A stretch of 64,000 bases of DNA from Mycobacterium parmense (GCF_010730575.1 NZ_AP022614.1:2976001-3040000), one strand, 5' to 3'. Counted from the first letter of the stretch, positions 9,286-20,515 are shown. Program-made: numbers and translations. The notes: a model not told the origin generated them from the letters alone.

Positions 9286-10076
9286 CCGCCGATCTGCACG
9301 TGCACCGCTACGGTCCGCCGGGGCCGGCACAAGTCCTGGCGATTCACGGGTTGACCGGCCACGGACAGCGCTGGCAACACACGGCCGGGTATCTGCCCGA
9401 GATCGCCTTCGCCGCACCGGATCTGCTCGGCCATGGCCGGTCGTCGTGGGCGGCGCCGTGGACGCTGGACGCCAACGTCACGGCGCTGGCCACGTTGCTC
9501 GACTCGCAAGCCGGTGGGCCGGTGCTGGTGGTCGGCCATTCGTTCGGCGGCGCGGTCGCGATGCATCTCGCCGCGGCGCGCCCGGACCTGGTGGGGGCGA
9601 TACTGCTGCTCGACCCGGCGGTTGCCCTCGACGGCGGGTGGATGCGCGAGATCGCCGATGCGATGTTCGCCTCACCCGACTACCCCGACGTCGAGGAGGC
9701 GCGGATGGAGAAGGCGTCGGGGTCATGGTCGGACGTCGACCCCGCGTTGCTGGACGCCGAAATCGACGAGCATCTGATCGGGCTCCCCAACGGGCGTTAT
9801 GGCTGGCGGGTCGACATTCCGGCGATGATGTCGTACTGGAGCGAGCTGGCCCGCGACCTGGTGCTGCCGCCACCGGGGACGCCGACGACGCTGGTGCGGG
9901 CAAAACAGACCTCGCCGCCCTACGTCGGCGATCGCCTGGTCGCGGGACTGCAGGGGCGCCTCGGTGACGATTTCCGGCTCCTGGACTTCGACTGCAACCA
10001 CATGGTGCCCTACGCCAGGCCCGACGACGTCGCCACCCTGATCCGCGAGCTCGTGACGGATCCGCAGGGCCGCTGA
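9270..10076 (+). CDS. lipV: Alpha/beta hydrolase, LipV-type carboxylesterase/lipase
   Basis: 268 residues. An alpha/beta-hydrolase fold is evident from AIHGLTGHGQRW (oxyanion HG), the nucleophile elbow VVGHSFGGAVA (Ser in GHSFGG), an Asp in LLDPAVALDGG or a later strand, and a C-terminal His in DCNHMVPYARP. It closely resembles LipV of M. tuberculosis (Rv3203). The N-terminus here is longer than the annotated 224-residue form and includes the HGLTGHG strand the fold needs, so I chose the GTG at 9270. That start overlaps the preceding gene by 16 bp. The natural substrate cannot be read from the sequence. Confidence 0.88.
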   Translation: MGRPLTADLHVHRYGPPGPAQVLAIHGLTGHGQRWQHTAGYLPEIAFAAPDLLGHGRSSWAAPWTLDANVTALATLLDSQAGGPVLVVGHSFGGAVAMHLAAARPDLVGAILLLDPAVALDGGWMREIADAMFASPDYPDVEEARMEKASGSWSDVDPALLDAEIDEHLIGLPNGRYGWRVDIPAMMSYWSELARDLVLPPPGTPTTLVRAKQTSPPYVGDRLVAGLQGRLGDDFRLLDFDCNHMVPYARPDDVATLIRELVTDPQGR

Positions 10077-10078
10077 CC

Positions 10079-10387
10079 ATGGCGCCGATCACCGACGAAC
10101 AGGTCGAGAGCGTGCGCGCTCTGGTCGCCGCGATCCCGCCGGGCAACGTCGTCACGTACGGCGATATCGCCGCTGTGGCAGGGCTTTCCAGTCCGCGCAT
10201 CGTCGGATGGATCATGCGGACCGACTCCTCGGACCTGCCCTGGCACCGGGTGATCACCGCGAGCGGCCGGCCCGCGCGCCATCTGAGGGCCCGCCAGCTG
10301 GAACTGCTGCGCGCCGAGGGGGTGCTCGCCGTGGACGGCAAGGTCGCGCTCGGCGAATTCCGTTACGAATTCCCGCCCGGGCGCTAG
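10079..10387 (+). CDS. Alkyltransferase-like (ATL) DNA-lesion binding protein
   Basis: 102 residues covering only the DNA-binding domain of O6-alkylguanine-DNA alkyltransferase. It has the winged-helix stretch GNVVTYGDIAAVAG (residues 22-35) and the active-site region PWHRV at 54-58. True alkyltransferases have PCHRV; here Trp55 replaces the acceptor Cys. That is the defining trait of ATL proteins, which bind O6-alkylguanine without repairing it and flag it for nucleotide excision repair. It corresponds to Rv3204 and starts 2 bp after lipV. Its TAG stop interlocks with the stop of the convergent gene in a shared CTAG. Confidence 0.92.
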   Translation: MAPITDEQVESVRALVAAIPPGNVVTYGDIAAVAGLSSPRIVGWIMRTDSSDLPWHRVITASGRPARHLRARQLELLRAEGVLAVDGKVALGEFRYEFPPGR

Positions 10388-11238
10388 AGCATCAGGCGGA
10401 TCATGGCCGCGGTGCGGGCCAGGCCCGGGAAAGCCTCGGCGGTCGACCGCGGGTGCAGCGCATGCACGGCCAGACGAAAAATCAACGCCCGCAACAGCAT
10501 CTGCGGCCATTCCGGCAGCGCGTTCCACCGCTCGATGAGACCGTCGTCGGCCTCACCCCAGGACAGCGCGTCGACGACGACGACACCGGCCGCCCACGAT
10601 GCAGGGCGCCAGTACGGCGTGATGTCGGTGATCCCCGGCGCCGCGGTGCCCACGAACAGCACGGTGCCGTAGAGGTCGCCGTGCACGAGCTGGTTGGGGC
10701 TCTTGGTGGGTTTGCGCAGCATGGCGAGCTGGTTGATCAGCTCGACCGAGCGCTCGGCGTCGGCCGTGGGTGGGGCCGTGCGGGCGCCCGGCGGCACCGA
10801 GGCCAACGGTCGTTCCTCCCACGCGGCACGGTCGGCCGCGATGAAGATGTCGACGTCGCCCCACGGCGCGGTCGGCCCCTGGGTCAGAAACCGGGGGCGT
10901 TCCAGCTTGCCGGTCGCCTCGTGCAGGCGGACCGCCGCGGAGACGACTTCGTCATGCCTGGGCTCCGGCGTGCCGGCGACGAACGTGTCCGCGCGCCAGC
11001 CGGACACCACGTAGCGCCCGTCGGTCGAGCGCACCGGGCGCGCCAGCCGGATGCCGTCGACGAACAGCGTCTCGCGCACCCGGGCCGACCAGGCCGCGCG
11101 GGCGTGGTCGGGCACCAGGGACATGACGACCTCCCCGCATCGCCAGCCGCCTTCCCAGCTGGGCCCCAGGGACACCGGTTTGACGCCGGTCAGGCCGAAC
11201 GCCGACAGCACATGATCCGGCGGTGGCTCGACATTCAC
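10384..11238 (-). CDS. Actinobacterial TIGR02569-family protein, kinase-like fold
   Basis: 284 residues, orthologous in position to Rv3205c. The segment QLVHGDLYGTVLF resembles the HGDxxxxN catalytic loop of aminoglycoside phosphotransferase-like kinases, although the Asn is replaced (HGDLYGTV). GITDITPYWRP follows, similar to the metal-binding DxxP region. This recalls the TIGR02569 family, restricted to actinobacteria and of unknown function. Missing catalytic residues suggest a pseudokinase-like role (inference). It ends tail-to-tail with the ATL gene and shares the CTAG stop palindrome. It lies 36 bp downstream of moeZ and may be co-transcribed with it. Confidence 0.75.
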   Translation of the reverse strand: MNVEPPPDHVLSAFGLTGVKPVSLGPSWEGGWRCGEVVMSLVPDHARAAWSARVRETLFVDGIRLARPVRSTDGRYVVSGWRADTFVAGTPEPRHDEVVSAAVRLHEATGKLERPRFLTQGPTAPWGDVDIFIAADRAAWEERPLASVPPGARTAPPTADAERSVELINQLAMLRKPTKSPNQLVHGDLYGTVLFVGTAAPGITDITPYWRPASWAAGVVVVDALSWGEADDGLIERWNALPEWPQMLLRALIFRLAVHALHPRSTAEAFPGLARTAAMIRLML

Positions 11239-11274
11239 ACAGGTAGCCTAAACGAGCGGGCGGGACGGACTGGC

Positions 11275-12453
11275 TCAGTACATGACCATGTCGGGCTGTA
11301 GCTGCTCGGCCCACGCCATGATCCCGCCTTCCAAATGCACGGCGTCGGCGAACCCGGCCTTCCTGACCGTGGCCACCGCCTGCGCCGAACGCACGCCGGT
11401 CTTGCAGTACAGCACCGCCATCCGGTCCTGCGGCAGCATCGCCAGGCCCTCGCCCGAATTGATCGACGACTGCGGAACCAGCTGTGCGCCGTCGATGTGC
11501 ACGATGTCCCACTCCGCCGGCTCGCGCACGTCGATCAGGGCCAGCTTCTCGCCTGAGTCCAGCAGCGCGCGCAATTCCCGCGGCGTGATCGCAGAGCCGG
11601 CGGGATCGTGCGCGGCTGACTCCAGCGCCGTGCCGCAGAACTGCTCGTAGTCGACCAGTTCGGTGATCTTCGGCGCGAGCGGATCCTTGCGGATGTTGAT
11701 GGTGCGGTAGCTCATGGCCAGCGCGTCGTAGATCATCAGGCGGCCCAGCAGCGATTCGCCGATCCCGGTGATCAGCTTGATCGCCTCGGTGACCATCACC
11801 GAGGCAACGGAGGCGCAGATGACGCCCAGCACGCCGCCCTCGGCGCAGGACGGCACCGTGCCCTGCGGCGGTGGCTCCGGGTAGAGATCCCGGTAGTTCA
11901 GGCCGAGACCGCCCGGGGCGTCCTCCCAGAAAACCGACACCTGTCCCTCGAACCGGAAGATCGAGCCCCACACGTACGGCTTTCCCGTCAGAACCGCGGC
12001 GTCGTTCACCAAGTACCGGGTGGCGAAGTTGTCGGTGCCGTCCACGACCAGGTCGTACTGCCCGAACAGGTCGAGGGCGTTGCCGGCGTCCAGCCTGACC
12101 TCGTGCAGCCGCACCTGCACCAGCGGGTTGATCGCGGCGATCGACTCGCGGGCCGACTGCGCCTTGGACCGACCCACGTCGGCCACGCCGTGGATGATCT
12201 GGCGCTGCAAATTGGAATCCTCGACGACGTCGAAGTCGACGACGCCGAGGGTGCCCACCCCGGCGGCGGCCAGATAGAGCAACGTCGGCGCGCCCAGACC
12301 GCCCGCACCGATCACCAGCACCCGGGCGTTCTTGAGCCGCTTCTGCCCGTCGACGCCCAGGTCCGGGATGATCAGATGGCGGCTGTAGCGGGCCACCTCG
12401 TCGCGGGTCAGTTCGCGAGCGGGCCGAACCAGCGGCGGCAACGACGTCGACAC
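11275..12453 (-). CDS. moeZ: Adenylyltransferase/sulfurtransferase MoeZ (MoeB-rhodanese fusion)
   Basis: 392 residues. The N-terminal E1-like MoeB/ThiF domain has the ATP-binding loop VLVIGAGGLGAP and NLQRQIIHG. The C-terminal rhodanese domain (about residues 285-392) has the active loop CKTGVRS, whose Cys carries persulfide sulfur. The enzyme adenylates and then thiocarboxylates small sulfur carriers such as CysO (cysteine synthesis) and MoaD-type proteins (molybdopterin). It equals Rv3206c (moeB1/moeZ). It starts at ATG within MSTSLPPLVRPARELT. It is followed by the TIGR02569 gene and preceded by the DUF3152 gene on the same strand. Confidence 0.95.
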   Translation of the reverse strand: MSTSLPPLVRPARELTRDEVARYSRHLIIPDLGVDGQKRLKNARVLVIGAGGLGAPTLLYLAAAGVGTLGVVDFDVVEDSNLQRQIIHGVADVGRSKAQSARESIAAINPLVQVRLHEVRLDAGNALDLFGQYDLVVDGTDNFATRYLVNDAAVLTGKPYVWGSIFRFEGQVSVFWEDAPGGLGLNYRDLYPEPPPQGTVPSCAEGGVLGVICASVASVMVTEAIKLITGIGESLLGRLMIYDALAMSYRTINIRKDPLAPKITELVDYEQFCGTALESAAHDPAGSAITPRELRALLDSGEKLALIDVREPAEWDIVHIDGAQLVPQSSINSGEGLAMLPQDRMAVLYCKTGVRSAQAVATVRKAGFADAVHLEGGIMAWAEQLQPDMVMY

Positions 12454-12561
12454 CGAACTTCTCCTTGATCAGCTTCGCGTTCCCGGTAATCCGAGGCTAC
12501 CCGGACCGTCCCGGGGGAAGTGTGTCGCGGCGGAGCCGGGCGACGCGGGTCGCCGTAGCTT

Positions 12562-14750
<2,189 letters not shown>

Positions 14751-14961
14751 CCCTTTTCGTTGGCATCAAGTCGCAGACCTGTCAGCAGCAGGCTAATCGA
14801 CGTGGCGGACGAGCCCGGACGCAGAGTGCCCGCCCCGGTGCACCTCACAGTTCGCCGTGAGCGAAACGACGCTAACCGATCGGTAACGATTCGCTTCCAA
14901 CCGGGCTGACACCCGCGCGCTCCCCGCCCCCACGTGCTTTCACATCCGTACCGTCGGCCCC

Positions 14962-15729
14962 ATGGGTACCACACTGTCGCAGCGCGCCGGCGTACGTGAG
15001 TCCCGCGGGGACTTCGAGCACCTCGACGAGGACGACTGGGATACCGACGACACCGACGTCTACCCCGACGACGACTACACCTGGACGGGCTGGCCGGTCG
15101 AATTCCGCTGGCGCTCAGTCACTGCCGTACTCGGCGTCGTGGTCGCCGTCGGCGCCATCGCGACCGCGGTCATCATCAACAGCGGCGACAGCGCGTCGAC
15201 CAAGGCGACCGTGGGCCCCTCGGCCCCCCGCCCGCTGACCTCCGCGCCCGCGGCGCCGAAGACGACGGCGGCCAGCGCGGCGCCCAGCGTCGCACCCAGC
15301 CAGGCGCCGAGCGTCTCCGCCGCCCCGCAGTTGCCGGCCGAGACGTTCACCACGGTGACCACGCCCAGCGCGCCGCCCGCCTACGGGCCCGGTTACTCGC
15401 CGGGAGCGCCGACCGTCGCGGCGCCGCCCTCGGTCGCCCCGCCGCTGGCCACGCTGAATCCGCGCACGGTCGTCTACACCGTGACCGGCACCAAGCAGCT
15501 GCTCGACCTGGTCAACGTGGTGTACACGGACGCGCGGGGCTACCCCCAGACCGAGTTCAACGTCTCTCTGCCCTGGTCGAGGGCGGTCGTGCTGAATCCG
15601 GGCGTCCAGACCCAGTCGGTGGTGGCCACGAGCTTCCTCGGGCGACTGGACTGCTCGATCGTCAACGCCGCCGGCGAGACGGTGGTGGCCTCGACCGCCA
15701 ACTCCAACCTGGCGACCTGCACGAAGTAG
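14962..15729 (+). CDS. Single-pass membrane protein with MmpS-like C-terminal domain
   Basis: 255 residues in four parts: an acidic cytoplasmic N-terminus (DEDDWDTDDTD), one transmembrane helix near 52-73 (AVLGVVVAVGAIATAVII), a long Ala/Pro/Ser/Thr linker, and a C-terminal extracytoplasmic beta domain. The last part has VVYTVTGTKQ, FNVSLPWSR and GRLDCSIVNAAG, which parallel the MmpS domain (DVPLPWSH, IGCRITVN) of mycobacterial MmpL partners. No mmpL gene is adjacent. It corresponds to Rv3209 but is longer. Two cysteines in the domain could form a disulfide. Confidence 0.82.
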   Translation: MGTTLSQRAGVRESRGDFEHLDEDDWDTDDTDVYPDDDYTWTGWPVEFRWRSVTAVLGVVVAVGAIATAVIINSGDSASTKATVGPSAPRPLTSAPAAPKTTAASAAPSVAPSQAPSVSAAPQLPAETFTTVTTPSAPPAYGPGYSPGAPTVAAPPSVAPPLATLNPRTVVYTVTGTKQLLDLVNVVYTDARGYPQTEFNVSLPWSRAVVLNPGVQTQSVVATSFLGRLDCSIVNAAGETVVASTANSNLATCTK

Positions 15730-15736
15730 GCGCAGG

Positions 15737-16453
15737 TCAGCTCAGGCCGAGCTCGCGCATCCGCCGGTCGTGGGTGTGCTGCAGACGGTCGAAGAAGGCG
15801 TTGAGCTGGCCCAGACCGCCGGCGCCCGACATCACCAGGTCGACCAGCTCGTCGTGGTCGGCCAGCAGGTACTGCGCCTGGGTGATCGCCTCGCCGAACA
15901 GGCGGCGCGACCACAGCGCCAGCCGGCTGCGCTGCTTGCCGCTGGACGTCACCGCCTTGCGCACCTCGGCGACGACGAACTGCGAGTGCCCGGTTTCCGA
16001 GAGGGCGGCCCGCACGACGTCGGCGACCTCGTCGGGCAGGCCGTCGGCGATCTCCAGGTACAGGTCCGCGGCCAGGGCGTCGCCGACGTAAGTCTTCACC
16101 AAGGCTTCCAACCACGTACTCGGCATCGTCAGCCGGTGGTAGTTCTCCAGCGCGGAAACGTACTTCGCCATCGCGGTCACCACGTCGACGCCGCGGCGGT
16201 CCAGTGCGTCGCGGAGCACTTCGTAGTGCTGCATCTCGGCGGCCGCCATGCTCGCCATCGAGATACGGCCGCGCAGGTCCGGGGCCATCTTGGCCTCGTC
16301 CGTGAGCCGGTAGAACGCCGCGATCTCGCCGTAGGCCAGGACCGCGAACAACTCGTTGACACCTGGATGATCGGCCGTGAGACGGGGGGCCCTCAGGTCG
16401 GTGGCATCGTCCGCCTGGTCGGCGGAAGCGGGCTCGCAGGAGGGCCGGGTCAT
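15737..16453 (-). CDS. Ferritin-like/MiaE-like helical protein
   Basis: 238 residues. EIAAFYRLTDEAKMAPDL, AEMQHYEVLRDALDRRG and ETGHSQFVVAEVRKAV place Glu and His residues in helical ExxH-type positions. This is typical of the ferritin-like superfamily and the MiaE_2 group (tRNA hydroxylase-like). It corresponds to Rv3210c, whose biochemical role is unknown. It ends 7 bp from the convergent MmpS-like gene and starts at ATG, divergent from rhlE with 261 bp between starts. Confidence 0.82.
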   Translation of the reverse strand: MTRPSCEPASADQADDATDLRAPRLTADHPGVNELFAVLAYGEIAAFYRLTDEAKMAPDLRGRISMASMAAAEMQHYEVLRDALDRRGVDVVTAMAKYVSALENYHRLTMPSTWLEALVKTYVGDALAADLYLEIADGLPDEVADVVRAALSETGHSQFVVAEVRKAVTSSGKQRSRLALWSRRLFGEAITQAQYLLADHDELVDLVMSGAGGLGQLNAFFDRLQHTHDRRMRELGLS

Positions 16454-16714
16454 GGCAACACTCTAGTCGGCGGAGTTGGCGCGACATGGGTGCCAGCTGT
16501 CGACCAGCTATCATGGGGACAGGTTTTGGCTGTAGTCCTACCGCCACTACCGGCGAAATGTGCGTGCACGTGCTGGCCCGCCTGGATGATCCCAATGAGA
16601 ACGAGGGGCCGGCGACTCGGCGACGTGATCGGAGTCGGAACTCGTGCGCGCGTGACCGCGACATGAGAACACCGACACCAATCGAAAACGTCACCGAAAG
16701 GCTTCCCCCAACGT

Positions 16715-18217
16715 ATGACCGCACCGACGAGCACAACTGAACTGACCTTTGCCCAACTCGGCGTCCGCGACGAGATCGTGCGCGCACTGGCGGAGAAGGG
16801 CATCGAGCGCCCCTTCGCCATCCAGGAACTGACCATGCCGCTGGCGCTCGCCGGCGACGACGTGATCGGCCAGGCTCGCACCGGCATGGGCAAGACCCTG
16901 GCCTTCGGCGTGCCGCTGCTGAACCGCATCACCTCCGGCGTGGGCGTGCGCGCGCTCACCGGCGCCCCCCGCGCCCTGGTCGTGGTGCCCACCCGTGAGC
17001 TGTGCATGCAGGTCACCGACGACCTGGCCGCCGCGGCCAAGTACCTGACCGCCGACGGCGGGCGCCGACTGTCCGTGGTCTCCATCTACGGAGGACGGGC
17101 CTACGAGCCGCAGATCGACGCGCTGCGTACCGGCGCCGACGTCGTGGTGGGCACCCCCGGCCGGCTGCTGGATCTGGCCCAGCAGGGCCACCTGCAGTTG
17201 GGCGGGCTGTCCATGCTGGTGCTCGACGAGGCAGACGAGATGCTCGACCTGGGCTTCCTGCCCGACATCGAGCGCATCCTGCGGCAGATACCCGAGGACC
17301 GCCAGTCCATGCTGTTCTCGGCGACCATGCCGGGCCCCATCATCACGCTGGCCCGCACCTTCATGAATCAGCCCACGCACATCCGGGCCGAGGCGCCCCA
17401 TTCGGCCGCCACGCACGACACCACCGAGCAGTTCGTCTACCGCGCGCACGCCCTGGACAAGGTGGAGTTGGTGAGCCGGGTGCTGCAGGCGGAGAGCCGC
17501 GGGGCGACGATGATCTTCACCCGCACCAAGCGCACCGCGCAGAAGGTCGCCGACGAGCTGGCCGAGCGCGGCTTCAAGGTCGGCGCCGTGCACGGCGACC
17601 TGGGCCAGATCGCCCGGGAGAAGGCGCTCAAGGCGTTCCGCACCGGCGACATCGACGTGCTCGTCGCGACCGACGTGGCCGCCCGCGGCATCGACATCGA
17701 CGACGTCACGCACGTCATCAACTACCAGATCCCCGAGGACGAGCAGGCCTACGTGCACCGGATCGGGCGTACCGGCCGCGCCGGCAAGACCGGCGTCGCC
17801 GTCACGCTGGTGGACTGGGACGAGCTGCCCCGGTGGTCGATGATCGACAAGGCGCTGGGCCTGGACACTCCCGATCCGGCCGAGACCTACTCCAGCTCGC
17901 CGCACCTCTACGCCGAGTTGGGCATCCCCGCCGAGGCGAGCAGCACGGTCGGGACCCCGCGTAAATCGCCGGTCAAGCGGCGCGACGCCGGGTCGCCGGA
18001 AACCCCGGGCAGCCCCGCCCGGTCCCGTTCGACCTCCCGGAACCGCCGCCGCACCCGGGGTGGCCAGGCCGTCACCGGACACCCGGGCGGCAGCGCGCCC
18101 GCCACGGCCGAAACCAACGGGGACGCGCCGTCGGGCGCCCAGTCCGACAACCCTGGCCGGCGGCGGCGCCGGCGGCGCAAGCCCGCCCAATCGTCGGCCG
18201 CCGCCCCTGCCAACTAG
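16715..18217 (+). CDS. rhlE: DEAD-box ATP-dependent RNA helicase
   Basis: 500 residues. The Q-motif region (FAIQELTMPLAL), Walker A ARTGMGKT, motif Ia PTRELCMQ, DEAD box LDEADEMLD, motif III SATMP, and motifs V/VI (VATDVAARGIDIDDV, HRIGRTGRAGKTG) are all intact. It therefore should be an active RNA helicase for ribosome assembly or mRNA turnover. The C-terminal 80-100 residues are a basic Arg/Ser/Pro-rich tail ending in an RRRRRRKP-type stretch, likely for RNA binding. It corresponds to Rv3211. The next gene starts 27 bp later and may be co-transcribed. Confidence 0.95.
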   Translation: MTAPTSTTELTFAQLGVRDEIVRALAEKGIERPFAIQELTMPLALAGDDVIGQARTGMGKTLAFGVPLLNRITSGVGVRALTGAPRALVVVPTRELCMQVTDDLAAAAKYLTADGGRRLSVVSIYGGRAYEPQIDALRTGADVVVGTPGRLLDLAQQGHLQLGGLSMLVLDEADEMLDLGFLPDIERILRQIPEDRQSMLFSATMPGPIITLARTFMNQPTHIRAEAPHSAATHDTTEQFVYRAHALDKVELVSRVLQAESRGATMIFTRTKRTAQKVADELAERGFKVGAVHGDLGQIAREKALKAFRTGDIDVLVATDVAARGIDIDDVTHVINYQIPEDEQAYVHRIGRTGRAGKTGVAVTLVDWDELPRWSMIDKALGLDTPDPAETYSSSPHLYAELGIPAEASSTVGTPRKSPVKRRDAGSPETPGSPARSRSTSRNRRRTRGGQAVTGHPGGSAPATAETNGDAPSGAQSDNPGRRRRRRRKPAQSSAAAPAN

Positions 18218-18244
18218 GGCCAACCAGGCCCGCAGGCCCGCAGC

Positions 18245-19459
18245 ATGGTCAAACCCGAGCGCCGGACCAAGGGCGACATCCTCGCCGCCGCGGCGATCGC
18301 GATCACCGTGGCCGCGGTCGCCTCGCTGATCTGGTGGACGAGCGACGCCCGCGCCACCATCAGCAGGCCTGCCGCCGTCCCGGCGCCCAACCCCACCCCC
18401 GCCCGCGAGGTCCCGGCAGCCCTCAAACAGCTGTGGACCGCCAGCAGCCCCGCCACCACCGCACCCGTGGTGGTGGGCGGCCTGGTCGCCACCGGCGGTG
18501 GCCGCCGGGTCGACGGGCGCGACCCCGGCACCGGCCAGTCGCGCTGGAGCTACTCACGGGACACCGACCTGTGCGGGGTCTCGTGGCTGTACCGCTACGC
18601 CGTCGCCGTCTACCGGGACGACCGCGGCTGCGGGCAGGTGAGCACGATCGAGGGGGCCACGGGCCGCCGCGGGCCGGCGCGCAGCGGCTACGCCGACCCG
18701 CGCGTGCGCCTCTCGTCGGACGGCACGACGGTGCTGTCCGTCGGCGACACCCGGCTCGAGCTCTGGCGGTCTGACATGGTTCGGATGCTGGCGTACGGCG
18801 AGACCGACGCCCGGGTCAAACCGTCGGCGCGCGGGCTGCACTCCGGGTGCCGTCTGCTCTCGGCCGCGGCGAGTTCGTCGGCCGTCTCGGTGCTGGAGAG
18901 CTGCGCGGACCAGGCCGACGTGCGGCTGGTGCTGTTGCGGCCCGGCAAGGAGGACGACGAACCGGAGCAGCGCGCCCTCGCCGAACCGGGCATCCGGCCC
19001 GACTCGGGCGCCCGGGTGCTGACGGTCTTTGCCAACAACACCGCGGTCTACCTCCCGACCCCGCAGCCCCGGGTCGAGGTGGTCGACGAGACCGGCGCCA
19101 CCGTGTCGAGCACGCTGCTGCCCAAGCCGCCGTCGAAGTCGGCGGCGGTGTCGCAGGCGGGCAACGTCGTCACCTGGTGGACCGGCGACTCCGTGATGGT
19201 CTTCGACGCCGCCAACCTGACGCCGCGCTACACGATCGCCGCGGGAGGCAGCACGGCGCCGCTGGGCCCGGGCACCATGATGGCCGGCCGGCTGCTGGTG
19301 CCGGTCACCGGGGCGATCGGCGTGTACGACCCGGTCAGCGGCGCCAACGAACGCTACATACCCGTGAATCGGGCGCCGACCAGTGCTGCCGTGGTGCCCA
19401 CCGTGTCGGGATCGAAGGTCTTCGAGCAGCGGGGTGACACCGTCGTTGCGCTGGGCTGA
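18245..19459 (+). CDS. Membrane-anchored beta-propeller-like protein (Rv3212 type)
   Basis: 404 residues. One N-terminal transmembrane segment (ILAAAAIAITVAAVASLIW, about residues 14-33) is followed by an Ala/Pro linker and a large extracytoplasmic domain. Repeated short beta motifs (VVVGGLVATGG, DSVMVFDAANLTPRY, GAIGVYDPVSG) are reminiscent of PQQ/WD-like propellers, though no canonical signature is present. Two pairs of cysteines (DLCGVSW/RGCGQV, SGCRL/ESCAD) suggest disulfides. No biochemical role is known to me. The stop codon is followed after 27 bp by a tandem array. Confidence 0.8.
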   Translation: MVKPERRTKGDILAAAAIAITVAAVASLIWWTSDARATISRPAAVPAPNPTPAREVPAALKQLWTASSPATTAPVVVGGLVATGGGRRVDGRDPGTGQSRWSYSRDTDLCGVSWLYRYAVAVYRDDRGCGQVSTIEGATGRRGPARSGYADPRVRLSSDGTTVLSVGDTRLELWRSDMVRMLAYGETDARVKPSARGLHSGCRLLSAAASSSAVSVLESCADQADVRLVLLRPGKEDDEPEQRALAEPGIRPDSGARVLTVFANNTAVYLPTPQPRVEVVDETGATVSSTLLPKPPSKSAAVSQAGNVVTWWTGDSVMVFDAANLTPRYTIAAGGSTAPLGPGTMMAGRLLVPVTGAIGVYDPVSGANERYIPVNRAPTSAAVVPTVSGSKVFEQRGDTVVALG

Positions 19460-19486
19460 TGCCGCGCAGTGGGCGCGAAACTCGAG

Positions 19487-19730
19487 CTACACCTCCACGG
19501 CGGCGACCCGCTGCGCCCGGCTCCGCCGCGCTGGCGATCGCCGCTACACCTCCACGGCGGCGACCCGCTGCGCCCGGCTCCGCCGCGCTGGCGATCGCCG
19601 CTACACCTCCACGGCGGCGACCCGCTGCGCCCGGCTCCGCCGCGCTGGCGATCGCCGCTACACCTCCACGGCGGCGACCCGCTGCGCCCGGCTCCACCGC
19701 GCTGGCGATCGCCGCTACACCTCCACGGCG
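19487..19730. repeat. MIRU-like tandem array, four 57-bp units plus partial, at the 3' end of the parA-like gene
   Basis: Units begin at 19487, 19544, 19601 and 19658, each exactly 57 bp (19 codons). A fifth partial unit begins at 19715, which is the real end of the parA-like gene. Each unit starts CTACACCTCCACGGCG, the complement of the gene's final codons and TAG stop, so every unit regenerates the stop. The internal 41-bp core matches the array at 1051-1265 at 38 of 41 positions. The fourth unit has one substitution (CTCCACCGC for CTCCGCCGC). A likely polymorphic VNTR locus. Confidence 0.92.
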
Positions 19731-20515
19731 AAGGTGGGCAGCGGCTTGCCCGTCTTCCAGTGCTTGAGCAGCGCCCGGGCCAACTCGGTGTAGGCCGACG
19801 CCCCCTTGTTCTTGCGTCCCGACATGACCGAGGCACCCGAGGCGCTGGCCTCGGCGAACCGCACCGTGCGCGGGATCGGCGGGGCGAGCACCGGCAGGTT
19901 GTAACGGTCGGCGACGTCGAGCAGCACGTCGCGGGTGTGGGTCGTCCGCGAGTCGTACAGGGTCGGAAGGGCGCCGAGCAGCCGCAGCTCCGGGTTGGTG
20001 ATCTGCTGGACGTCGGCGACGGTGCGCAGGAACTGGCCGACGCCGCGGTGCGCCAGCGTCTCGCACTGCAGCGGAACGATGACCTCGTCGGCGGCGGTCA
20101 GCCCGTTGAGGGTGAGCACGCCCAGCGAGGGCGGGCAGTCGATGACGACGACGTCGAACCGGTCGGCCAGCTTGGCCAGCGCCCGCTTGAGCGCGTATTC
20201 GCGGCCGGCGCGCATCAGCAGCATCGCCTCGGCCCCGGCGAGGTCGATATTGGCCGGCAGCAGCGTCATGCCCTCCATCGTCTCGACCAGAGCGGCGTCG
20301 GGCTCGACATCGCCGAGCAGCACCTCGTGCACGGAGAGCGGAAGTTTGTCGGGATCCTGGCCGAGCGAGAAGGTCAGGCACCCCTGCGGATCAAGGTCGA
20401 CGAGCAGGACTCGCTGCCGCTGGTCGACCATCGCCGCGCCCAGCGAGGCAACCGTGGTCGTCTTGGCCACGCCGCCCTTTTGGTTGGCCACCGCCAATAT
20501 CCGAGTCTTACTCAC
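19715..20515 (-). CDS. ParA/Soj-family Walker ATPase
   Basis: 266 residues from a GTG in the context V-S-K-T-R-I-L, the same length as Rv3213c. It has the deviant Walker A KGGVAKTTT, DLDPQGCLTFSLG and VVIDCPPSLG. This places it among ParA/MinD ATPases that position cargo or chromosomes. No parB lies next to it, so it is an orphan ParA rather than the chromosomal Soj near oriC. A longer frame upstream of the GTG has no family similarity. The 3' end is embedded in the tandem array. The start is 78 bp from the divergent phosphatase gene. Confidence 0.92.
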   Translation of the reverse strand: MSKTRILAVANQKGGVAKTTTVASLGAAMVDQRQRVLLVDLDPQGCLTFSLGQDPDKLPLSVHEVLLGDVEPDAALVETMEGMTLLPANIDLAGAEAMLLMRAGREYALKRALAKLADRFDVVVIDCPPSLGVLTLNGLTAADEVIVPLQCETLAHRGVGQFLRTVADVQQITNPELRLLGALPTLYDSRTTHTRDVLLDVADRYNLPVLAPPIPRTVRFAEASASGASVMSGRKNKGASAYTELARALLKHWKTGKPLPTFAVEV

